Shown one piece after another: positions 1 to 6,417 of a stretch of DNA of 7,517 nucleotides. A program made the translations under genes and the position numbers. The notes beneath the pieces were generated by a model. The model had not been told where the DNA came from, made no database searches, and saw only the letters and a list, made by a program, of their open reading frames with translations. The stretch spans positions 1 through 7,517 of the forward strand of contig JAEDJT010000056.1 in the NCBI GenBank assembly GCA_016296185.1, given 5' to 3'. The stretch is from Bacilli bacterium. Lineage in GTDB: Bacteria; Bacillota_I; Bacilli_A; RF39; UBA660. Position 1 is the stretch's first letter, and each line of letters begins with the position of its first letter.

Positions 1-1893
1 TTATATTTTAAATGTATCGCTACCTTTATCTACTACTACTATTTTAGTTGTTTTACCTATTTTTCTTAATTCTTCAGTAGCCTTTTCTTTTAATTCATAT
101 TTAGATTCTTTATTTCCATGATGTATTAATATTCTATCGCCTATAGATATTTGTTTAAAGTAATTAATAATTTCGTCTTGTTGTATGTGACTACTAAATG
201 TTCTAAATGTTTTAATTTTGCACTTTCTTATACAATTAACTCCATCTATCATTATTTCTCCATTTTTAGAATTTTGTATTTTATCGGCTAAAGTTCCTAT
301 TCCACTATATCCAATAAAACATATTGTATTATTAGGATTAGACATTATATGGCTACACCAAGTTCTTACATGTCCAGCTTCCATAAATCCTGAACTAGAT
401 AATATTATTCTTGGTATTCCATCATTTTTAGTAGCATATTCTAATGTTTCTTTATAATTAGTTATAAATTTAAATCTATCAAATCCCATTACTTCATTCC
501 AATATTCTCTATCTTCTCCTTGTAGAACTTCTCTATAAGCATTATTAATCTCCCCTGTCAATCTACTGTCTACTATTATCTGAAAGTTTTCTTTTGATTC
601 TTTTAAGTGTTCATATAACATACACATAACACATTGACTACGAGAAAAACTAAAACTAGGTATTAGACATTTTGTTTTATTCTTAATGGTATCATCTACT
701 ATATTCATAAGTTCTTTACGTTCATCTATGCATTCTTGTTTAGTAAAACTTCTTGAATTACTTCCATAAGTTGATTCACAAATCATAATATCAGCTTTTT
801 TAACTATTTCATTTTCTTTTAAGAATGGTTGGAATTCAAAATTTTTCTTAGAACCTAAATCTCCAGTATATAATATTTTAACTACATGATTAGAAGGTTT
901 TTTAATAAATAATTCTATTTGATATGCTTCTAATACATGACTATTATTAACTAATCTAACACTAACTTCTTCACTTAATTTAATAATTTCATTAGAAGGT
1001 ATTTCTTTTACTTTATTTAAAAATAAATAGGTATCACTTTCTGTAAATAAAGGTTCTACTTTTCTACCACTTTTTTTAAGTTCTTTTATATTTCTATCAT
1101 GAATAAAACTTCCATCTAGTAATAATTTTTCAGCTAATACTTTCATACCACTTGTCATAATAGCTTTACCATTAAATCCTCTGCTAATTCCAGCTGGTGA
1201 TAAAAGTAGATGGTCTCCATGAATGTGGCTGAATAACATAAAATCTGCTCTATCATAAGGGATATAATCTGCCATTCTTTTATTAGCATTATAATCTTCT
1301 ACAACAGTTCCACCTTGATTAATACCATTTTCAATTAATATTAATCCTCTAGTACCATCATGTTTATCATATTCTATGCTCCAACATGAACCAGTAACAT
1401 CAATGGTACTTGTCCCTAAAGAAGTTATATCTATTTTACCTTTTCTTCTTTTGTCTATTTTTTTAACTTTATGTTTTTTTTCTATTATATTTAAATTTTC
1501 TTTTCTACAATTTAAAATATTTCCGTCAATATATTCTACTTTCTTGTCTGTATTTAATATATAATTTGCTAATGGTACTTTTCTGCCTAAAACATTTCCC
1601 ACTATGCAAGATTGTTTTCTATTCCATCTGACATACTTCACACTTTCTACATCTTCTAGGTCAATAATAACTCTATCGTCTAATTCCTCTTGAAACAAAT
1701 CGTCATACAACATTATTTCTGCATGAGTTTCATATAATATAATTTCGTTTAAATCTTCTTCGTCTCTTTGATTATTGTCTAAAAATACACCATAACGTTT
1801 TAATTGTTGATAGTGTTTTTCACATAAGCTATGTCCATTGTTAATCATTCTACCACATTGTTCACAGTATCTTTTATTATTTTTTTTACACAT
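1..1893 (-). CDS. Zinc finger / HNH-like domain fused to a beta-CASP metallo-beta-lactamase nuclease
   Basis: Complete 630-residue protein, ATG to TAA. Residues 10-27 form a C-x2-C-x10-C-x2-H cluster (C10, C13, C24, H27), a likely zinc finger. Residues 88-136 resemble the core of phage HNH/AP2 proteins (VPLANYIL, then YIDGNILNCRKENL) but lack the catalytic histidines. A basic linker (138-153) leads to a metallo-beta-lactamase fold. There, motif 2 is HIHGDH (223-228), motif 3 H319, motif 4 YTGDLG (D345), beta-CASP motif A ESTYGS (E373), motif B SSSGFMEAGH (499-508, with H508 or H515 as candidate His) and motif C FSSH (H569), followed by an HHGN end strand (591-594). Motif 1 has E188 where Asp is usual. 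The family (CPSF73, RNase J, TTHA0252) cuts RNA, so ribonuclease activity is inferred. Single-domain relatives are about 430-470 residues; the extra length is the N-terminal part. An in-frame TAA two codons upstream fixes this start, with TGGAGGG 9 nt before it. The natural target is unknown. Confidence 0.88.
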   Translation of the reverse strand: MCKKNNKRYCEQCGRMINNGHSLCEKHYQQLKRYGVFLDNNQRDEEDLNEIILYETHAEIMLYDDLFQEELDDRVIIDLEDVESVKYVRWNRKQSCIVGNVLGRKVPLANYILNTDKKVEYIDGNILNCRKENLNIIEKKHKVKKIDKRRKGKIDITSLGTSTIDVTGSCWSIEYDKHDGTRGLILIENGINQGGTVVEDYNANKRMADYIPYDRADFMLFSHIHGDHLLLSPAGISRGFNGKAIMTSGMKVLAEKLLLDGSFIHDRNIKELKKSGRKVEPLFTESDTYLFLNKVKEIPSNEIIKLSEEVSVRLVNNSHVLEAYQIELFIKKPSNHVVKILYTGDLGSKKNFEFQPFLKENEIVKKADIMICESTYGSNSRSFTKQECIDERKELMNIVDDTIKNKTKCLIPSFSFSRSQCVMCMLYEHLKESKENFQIIVDSRLTGEINNAYREVLQGEDREYWNEVMGFDRFKFITNYKETLEYATKNDGIPRIILSSSGFMEAGHVRTWCSHIMSNPNNTICFIGYSGIGTLADKIQNSKNGEIMIDGVNCIRKCKIKTFRTFSSHIQQDEIINYFKQISIGDRILIHHGNKESKYELKEKATEELRKIGKTTKIVVVDKGSDTFKI

Positions 1894-1898
1894 GAGTT

Positions 1899-1949
1899 AG
1901 TACCCTCCACCTTCCCTAATACATAATATTTTAAAGTTTATTTGGTACT
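1899..1949 (-). promoter_or_regulatory. Possible leader stem covering the edge of the ribosome binding site
   Basis: In the transcript, AGUACC (1949-1944, within the leader ORF) is perfectly complementary to GGUACU (1904-1899), just before the start of the beta-CASP gene. The stem is 6 bp with a 39-nt loop and includes two G residues of the Shine-Dalgarno site. A ribosome reaching the leader stop codon (1938-1940) would cover the upstream arm and open the stem. This is a pairing found by eye. The loop is long, the stem short and no covariation data are available, so it may be coincidence. Confidence 0.3.
1903..1909 (-). promoter_or_regulatory. Ribosome binding site of the beta-CASP gene
   Basis: Reads TGGAGGG on the minus strand, 9 nt before the ATG at 1893. 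It sits inside a purine-rich run (GGGAAGGTGGAGGG) that offers two overlapping Shine-Dalgarno matches. Its last two G residues are also part of a possible long-range stem with the leader ORF, so access to it may be regulated. Confidence 0.7.
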
Positions 1950-1973
1950 CATTACTATAAATTTATTAACCAT
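1938..1973 (-). CDS. Eleven-codon leader ORF upstream of the beta-CASP gene
   Basis: Encodes MVNKFIVMSTK from ATG at 1973 to TAA at 1940-1938. The Shine-Dalgarno site AAAGGAG (1986-1980) is 6 nt before the ATG, as good as those of the full genes here. It lies within the roughly 137-nt leader predicted from the promoter at 2033-2065 and ends 44 nt before the next start codon. The peptide has no obvious run of one regulatory amino acid, so classic amino-acid attenuation is not suggested. Its translation could control access to the downstream ribosome site. It may also be a tiny peptide gene in its own right, or a chance ORF behind a good ribosome site. Confidence 0.45.
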   Translation of the reverse strand: MVNKFIVMSTK

Positions 1974-2004
1974 TTATAACTCCTTTCCGACTACCTACAT
2001 TATA

Positions 2005-2024
2005 TAAATAAGCCAATTTATTTA
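2005..2024 (-). promoter_or_regulatory. Small AT stem-loop near the 5' end of the leader
   Basis: A 7-bp A/T-only inverted repeat (2005-2011 with 2018-2024) around a 6-nt loop lies just after the predicted transcription start near 2030. A 5' stem-loop can slow mRNA decay from the 5' end. A/T-only stems of this size are common by chance in such AT-rich DNA, so support is weak. The rest of the 1894-2079 gap is described under the leader, promoter and terminator entries. Confidence 0.2.
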
Positions 2025-2032
2025 ATCTTTGT

Positions 2033-2065
2033 TTATATTATACAGTAAATTATATTAAAAGTCAA
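2033..2065 (-). promoter_or_regulatory. Sigma-A type promoter for the beta-CASP gene
   Basis: The -35 box TTGACT (2065-2060) and -10 box TATAAT (2042-2037) are separated by exactly 17 bp. Transcription should start near 2030, giving a leader of about 137 nt. Over 33 bp the element matches the promoter at 5375-5407 at 28 positions, including the stretch ACTTTTAATA after the -35 start and TGTATAATATAA at the -10. The host vegetative RNA polymerase would be expected to read it. The -35 box abuts the terminator hairpin of the polymerase gene. Confidence 0.85.
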
Positions 2066-2086
2066 GAGTAGAAATAAATCTACTCT
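2050..2086 (-). terminator. Terminator-like hairpin at the end of the polymerase gene
   Basis: In the transcript AGAGUAGA (2086-2079) pairs with UCUACUCU (2072-2065) around a 6-nt loop, followed by UGACUUUUAAUAUAAUUU. The TAG stop of the polymerase gene (2082-2080) lies inside the upstream arm. The 8-bp stem is perfect but modest in GC, and the U-tract is interrupted, so termination may be partial and some transcripts could run into the next gene. Confidence 0.6.
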
Positions 2087-5000
2087 AAATTTTCTCTATA
2101 TTCTTTTTCTTGCATATTCAAATCTTCTATTTCTTCATTATCTAACAATCTATATTCATCACAATAATACTCCATTTCTCCTGTAGGTATCCATTTCTTC
2201 TTAGTAACCATATTACCATATTTATCTTCTACTTCAACTTCTTTTTGCTCTTTTTTAGGTTTTTGAACTATATGATACACATCTAAAACATCTAATGCTT
2301 TAAATGGTTGTGCATTATAATATCCTTCTCCAAATTTTATTTCGGCTATATTTCCACTACTAATATTAAATAGCCATGCTCTTTTTGTTTTATATTTAGT
2401 TATAATATCTGCAACTATACAAGTAGAAGGTGAATAATCTTCAAAGTGATAATTACATTCACCCATCATCTCTAGGTTAATCTTTACTTTATCTATTGAT
2501 GGCATTTCCATATCTTTAATATCTTCTATTAATTCATTACATAATTCTTTTGCACTTTCTACTTTATACTGTTTGTATTTATTCTCTTTACTTTTTTCAG
2601 TAGCATATTTTTCTATTATTTCTCTAGGATAAGCTAAATTATTTTTATCAAATGATACTTCTCCTTTTTTACTATTTAATTTTTTTCTCATTATATTATC
2701 ATATATATCTACTATATCTAATAACTTTTGTGATTTACCAAATTCTTCAAAATAATCTATTGCTATTAATATATTAAGTTGTCTTGAGTTAATAGAAGTT
2801 TTACCATATATATCTATAAGTAAATCCATAAAGTTATTATATTGATTATCTCTTAATTCATATAATTGTTCAGATACATTAGCATTCATATATTTTATAC
2901 TAGCCATACCCTTATATATAGAATTTGTTTCTTTATCCATAAAATATTCTGCTCTAGAATATCTAAATTTAGGTGGTCTTATTGTCATATTATGTTCTTT
3001 AGCATAAGCTATTGTTTTATTAGTTTTTTCAGCATCATCTTTATTTATATTTAACATAGTTGTCATAAACTCTAAAGGATAATAATATCTTAAATAACCA
3101 CATATATAACCTATATAACTATATGGCAAACTATGATTTAAAGAGAATAGATAAGAAGAAGCATCTTCTATTACTTGTATAAAACTTTCAACTATTCTTT
3201 CAGATTCTTCTCTGCTTACATCATATTTTTCTTCCATAGTATCTATAAATCCACTTTTTATATTAGGTATAAATTGTTCAGTACCAGTTTTCTTTGCAAA
3301 CCCTCTACGGACAATATCTGCTTCGCCCATTGTATAACCACAGAATTGGTTTAAGAATGCTATTATCTGTTCTTGATAAACTAAATATCCAAGTGTTGGT
3401 GCAAGTAAATCATTTAATGCTTTATGTCCATTATCTCTGAATATACCTTGTGCAAGTTTATCTCTATATGAAGCACCAGCTGGTCTTATAGCACCATTAC
3501 CACATGACATTAAATCTATATATCTAAAGTCTGGATATACTTCTTTTATTCTTTTTATTGTTTCATCTGAGAATAAATCTTTAATATAATAACTTCCACT
3601 ACCATCCCATTGGAATATACCTAAAGTATCTTCTTTTATTGATTGCCATACTGCTTCATCATTATCATCTATATTTTGAGGAGTTAATCTTTCTATACCA
3701 GCTAATTTACAAGTTTCATTTATAATTTGAATATTATCTAACCCAAGTATATCAAGTTTTACATAATTAAGACTATCTATTTCTTTCATATTTAACATTG
3801 TAACTGGGTTTTTACAAGTCGCTAAAGTTAGTAATCCCATATTTTCATCTAAAGGTATAGGAGAACACACTTGTCCACAAGGGTGCGTTCCGATACTTAC
3901 AACTGTTCCGTTTATTATATCAACATATTCAAATAATTCTTTATATTGTTCTCTATAACTTTCTATATTATCATCATTAATATTTTCACATATATCATTT
4001 ACGATTGATAAATCTATTTTTAATGCTCTTGCAACATCTCGTATACTACCTTTTAATGCTACTGTATTAAATGTTATTATATCAGCACAATATAATCCTT
4101 CCATTGAATATACATAATCTTTAACATCTTCTCTTTGATTTGGTTGCCAATCGGTGTCTATGTCAGCTAATGAAACTCTCTCAGTATTCATAAAACGCTC
4201 AAAGTTAAGTTTATGTAACACACTATCAACATCAGTAATACCAAGCAAATAACATATTAAACTACCACTACAACTTCCTCTTGAATATCCAGGATATATA
4301 TCATGTTCTCTTGCCCAAGTCTTAATATTTTCATCAAGTAATAAAAAATCTACTGCTCCATTATGCTTATATGTTTCAAGTTCACTATATATTCTAGGTA
4401 AGTATTCTGTTTCATAGTTAGGTAATTTATTGATGCCAGTTCTAATAACTCCCTCATTTATCTTTTGTTTTAATACATCTTCTGAATTTTCATAAAGTTT
4501 AGGATATTTATACGATTTATCCATGCTAAATTCTTCTACCATATTAGCTACTCTATTAGTATTTTCCATAGCTTCTAATATTACTTCTATGGGCAAACTA
4601 TTTTGAACTTTATAACTTTCTATTAATTCATCATATGATTTAAAAGTTAAATCCCAACCTTCTTCATTATCAAAATATATGTTCTTAGCTTTTTGTAATA
4701 TATCTCTACCTTTAACATGTTTTTCATTTAAACAATGAGTGTCTGTGTTAGTAATAAGATTTAATCCATATTCCTTAGAAAGAGTATATAAATATCTATT
4801 ATATTCTATTTGGTCTTTAACATTATGATGTTGTATTTCTAAGAAACATCTATCTTTGTTTTTTACAAAGAATTCTATAAAACGTTTCTTAATATTTTCA
4901 TTACCTTTGTTAAATACTCCACCTAAACAAGCACTAGCTATTATAATATTATCACTCGTATTAAATAAATCATCTATTAATATTCTAGGTGTATAATAAA

Positions 5001-5346
5001 AATGATTATCATTTCTATTATATGATGTGCTTATAAGTTTATTAAGTTCTTTTACTCCATCCCAATTTCTAGCATATAAACAACAATGGTAATTATCCCT
5101 TATTTTGCTATCTATTGTTTCAGTTAAATATGCTTCTATGCCATGTATATATTTTAATCCATATTTTTCACAGCATTCTTTTTTCTTCAACCATGAGAGA
5201 ATGTTGCCATGTTCTGTGATTGCTATAGCTTTCATACCTAACTCTGAAGCATACTTAATATAATCCTCATACTTAGTAACACTATCTATATTAGTTGTTG
5301 CTGAAGATAATTCTGTATGACAATGTAACACTGTATAATTATTCAC
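2080..5346 (-). CDS. dnaE: DNA polymerase III alpha subunit (C-family, DnaE-like)
   Basis: Complete 1088-residue replicative polymerase that extends primers from dNTPs, presumably copying phage DNA. An N-terminal PHP domain (about 3-230) shows HCH (8-10), TEHGN (44-48), GIEAY (69-73), SACLGG (138-143) and DTH (202-204). The polymerase core has RGSCSGS (356-362), the catalytic ADIDTDW (D395, D397), KLDILGL with the third aspartate D532, GIFQWD (576-581), YQEQ...GEADIVRRGFAKK (658-686) and NHSLPYSY...GYLRYYYPLEF (737-760). There is no PolC-type exonuclease insert. Residues about 890-1088 do not clearly match the usual OB/tail region. The start is GTG at 5346; an in-frame TAG just upstream rules out a longer form, and PHP begins right after it as in the family. 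It has its own promoter and lies downstream of the recJ-like operon. Length is normal for DnaE (about 1050-1170). Confidence 0.95.
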   Translation of the reverse strand: MNNYTVLHCHTELSSATTNIDSVTKYEDYIKYASELGMKAIAITEHGNILSWLKKKECCEKYGLKYIHGIEAYLTETIDSKIRDNYHCCLYARNWDGVKELNKLISTSYNRNDNHFYYTPRILIDDLFNTSDNIIIASACLGGVFNKGNENIKKRFIEFFVKNKDRCFLEIQHHNVKDQIEYNRYLYTLSKEYGLNLITNTDTHCLNEKHVKGRDILQKAKNIYFDNEEGWDLTFKSYDELIESYKVQNSLPIEVILEAMENTNRVANMVEEFSMDKSYKYPKLYENSEDVLKQKINEGVIRTGINKLPNYETEYLPRIYSELETYKHNGAVDFLLLDENIKTWAREHDIYPGYSRGSCSGSLICYLLGITDVDSVLHKLNFERFMNTERVSLADIDTDWQPNQREDVKDYVYSMEGLYCADIITFNTVALKGSIRDVARALKIDLSIVNDICENINDDNIESYREQYKELFEYVDIINGTVVSIGTHPCGQVCSPIPLDENMGLLTLATCKNPVTMLNMKEIDSLNYVKLDILGLDNIQIINETCKLAGIERLTPQNIDDNDEAVWQSIKEDTLGIFQWDGSGSYYIKDLFSDETIKRIKEVYPDFRYIDLMSCGNGAIRPAGASYRDKLAQGIFRDNGHKALNDLLAPTLGYLVYQEQIIAFLNQFCGYTMGEADIVRRGFAKKTGTEQFIPNIKSGFIDTMEEKYDVSREESERIVESFIQVIEDASSYLFSLNHSLPYSYIGYICGYLRYYYPLEFMTTMLNINKDDAEKTNKTIAYAKEHNMTIRPPKFRYSRAEYFMDKETNSIYKGMASIKYMNANVSEQLYELRDNQYNNFMDLLIDIYGKTSINSRQLNILIAIDYFEEFGKSQKLLDIVDIYDNIMRKKLNSKKGEVSFDKNNLAYPREIIEKYATEKSKENKYKQYKVESAKELCNELIEDIKDMEMPSIDKVKINLEMMGECNYHFEDYSPSTCIVADIITKYKTKRAWLFNISSGNIAEIKFGEGYYNAQPFKALDVLDVYHIVQKPKKEQKEVEVEDKYGNMVTKKKWIPTGEMEYYCDEYRLLDNEEIEDLNMQEKEYRENLE

Positions 5347-5352
5347 TTTAAC

Positions 5353-5360
5353 ACCCTCTT
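5353..5360 (-). promoter_or_regulatory. Ribosome binding site that supports the GTG start of the polymerase
   Basis: Reads AAGAGGGT on the minus strand, with its core GAGGG ending 7 nt before the GTG at 5346-5344. No ATG lies between the upstream in-frame stop and this codon, so the site decides for GTG. It is the only non-ATG start among the complete genes here. Confidence 0.75.
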
Positions 5361-5374
5361 TCTACATATTATAC

Positions 5375-5407
5375 TTATATTATACACTTATTTTTATTAA
5401 AAGTAAA
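5375..5407 (-). promoter_or_regulatory. Sigma-A type promoter for the polymerase gene
   Basis: The -35 box TTTACT (5407-5402) and -10 box TATAAT (5384-5379) have a 17-bp spacer. The predicted start near 5372 leaves a leader of about 26 nt, just enough for the ribosome site. The element matches the promoter at 2033-2065 at 28 of 33 positions, differing at the third -35 base (T for G), which may make it somewhat weaker. It begins one base after the hairpin of the upstream operon. Confidence 0.82.
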
Positions 5408-5435
5408 TAAGGATAGAGAACAAATCTCTATCCTT
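5396..5435 (-). terminator. Rho-independent terminator of the recJ-like operon
   Basis: In the transcript AAGGAUAGAGA (5435-5425) pairs perfectly with UCUCUAUCCUU (5419-5409) around a 5-nt loop, giving an 11-bp stem. It is followed by AUUUACUUUUAAU. It begins 5 nt after the stop codon of the 152-residue gene. The U-rich run after the stem is also the -35 region of the next promoter. It is the better formed of the two terminators here. Confidence 0.78.
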
Positions 5436-5440
5436 TAAAA

Positions 5441-5899
5441 TTAGTAAATCAGAATTAATCTATCTAAATCTTCACCATTATTAGTATGAGTAACCGTAGT
5501 TAATAAATAATGATTTATAACATCTTTATCTACTTTTATAATTTCATCTTCACATACTAGAATTATTTGGTCTGCTCTTATACCCCTAACAGACGTATCT
5601 AAATTATAATCTTTCTTAATTATTATCATAATTTTTTCTTGATTACCTATTAAGCAATCCATAACAATCTCAGTATTATTTTTTCTTATATTCATAATAT
5701 CCATATTCATCATATAAGTCACTATAGTCTTATGAAGAGTATCATAAGTTTTATCTAAATCTGAAGTGATAAATAATAATGTTCCATAATTTTTTTCTCT
5801 AAATACCCAATAATTATCTATTAATTCTTGAAATATTCTATATCGTCTATTTCTTATATGTATTACACTATCGCAATATTGGAATATATCTCTCTTCAT
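5441..5899 (-). CDS. Unrecognised 152-residue phage protein
   Basis: I do not recognise this family. The protein is soluble-looking, with no signal peptide or membrane segment. It has a basic N-terminus (RNRRYR, 17-22), a short hydrophobic strand LLFITSDLD (41-49), another at KIMIIIKKD (89-97), and a segment RGIRADQIILVCEDE (105-119). That last segment looks like the Walker B strand of terminase- and helicase-type ATPases, where RAD-hydrophobics-DE is common, but no Walker A P-loop is present. It may be a reduced, ATP-independent relative of such a fold, or the likeness may be chance. Its ATG shares one base with the TAA of the methyltransferase gene (TAATG), and its ribosome site AAGGTG (5910-5905) lies in that gene, so the two are probably translationally coupled. 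It is last in its operon. Confidence 0.82.
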   Translation of the reverse strand: MKRDIFQYCDSVIHIRNRRYRIFQELIDNYWVFREKNYGTLLFITSDLDKTYDTLHKTIVTYMMNMDIMNIRKNNTEIVMDCLIGNQEKIMIIIKKDYNLDTSVRGIRADQIILVCEDEIIKVDKDVINHYLLTTVTHTNNGEDLDRLILIY

Positions 5900-6405
5900 T
5901 ATTTCACCTTCTTTTCAACGGTTACTATTGTATCGTTATGCCATCCACCATGAGGTACTAATAATATCTCTTGTATTTCCATTCCATATTTTTTACCTAT
6001 TCCTCCACTATTCCACCCACAAGTAATTACTATACCATTTGGTTTCAATATTCTTCCTATCTCTTTCTTTTGATTTCCCCAATAAGAAGCCTGTGTTGTC
6101 TTCATATTTACACTCATGCCTAAGTTTTTATAACATTCACTTACTTGTCTTGGAGAATATGGAGGGTCATAAAGTACCATGTCTACCGAATTATCTTCAA
6201 ACATTTTTAAAAAATCAGTTGCATCCATATGATAATCTGTATCATATTGTGTATCTAAGTCATTTGTTATTGTAGCTATTTTACTTTTATTAGCAAATGG
6301 GTCTATAATAATACCATCTACTAAATATTTATCAATTATTTCTTTTATTGGTTTTATATCAAATGTATGTTTGTTTGGCATTGACCATACTCTATTTATC
6401 TCCAT
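5899..6405 (-). CDS. Short SAM-dependent DNA adenine methyltransferase-like protein
   Basis: A 168-residue protein expected to transfer methyl from S-adenosylmethionine to an exocyclic amino group, most likely adenine N6. Residues 31-47 (IIIDPFANKSKIA) are the SAM-binding motif I region, and the catalytic motif IV is DPPYS (80-84) on a VDMVLYDPPY strand. KPNGIVITCGWNSGG (121-135) is a later core strand. It is much shorter than restriction-modification methylases and has no room for a separate target-recognition domain. It resembles a short methyltransferase family I know as common in Firmicutes phages. No restriction gene is next to it, so it is an orphan and may protect phage DNA or mark it. 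Start: ATG with AAGGAGGA (6418-6411), which overlaps the stop of the recJ-like gene 12 nt upstream. RNA or another amino group as substrate is not excluded. Confidence 0.85.
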   Translation of the reverse strand: MEINRVWSMPNKHTFDIKPIKEIIDKYLVDGIIIDPFANKSKIATITNDLDTQYDTDYHMDATDFLKMFEDNSVDMVLYDPPYSPRQVSECYKNLGMSVNMKTTQASYWGNQKKEIGRILKPNGIVITCGWNSGGIGKKYGMEIQEILLVPHGGWHNDTIVTVEKKVK

Positions 6406-6417
6406 AATATTCCTCCT

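Noticed and set aside
218..457. Plus-strand open frame within the beta-CASP gene
   Set aside because: It overlaps conserved beta-CASP motifs on the minus strand and has no recognisable product; the same applies to plus-strand frames at 1376-1564, 2866-3054 and 6039-6275.
1..1893. Assembly artefact or read-through joining two separate genes
   Set aside because: The frame is continuous, there is no internal ribosome site followed by ATG at the domain junction (around residues 138-160), and the basic linker looks like a genuine interdomain link.
2080..5346. Intein or intron inside the polymerase gene
   Set aside because: The catalytic motifs follow one another at normal family spacing and the total length is normal for DnaE.
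5363..5373. Second TATAAT (5373-5368) as an alternative -10 box for the polymerase promoter
   Set aside because: The matching -35 position would read TAAAAA, so the box 11 bp upstream with TTTACT at 17 bp is the better promoter.
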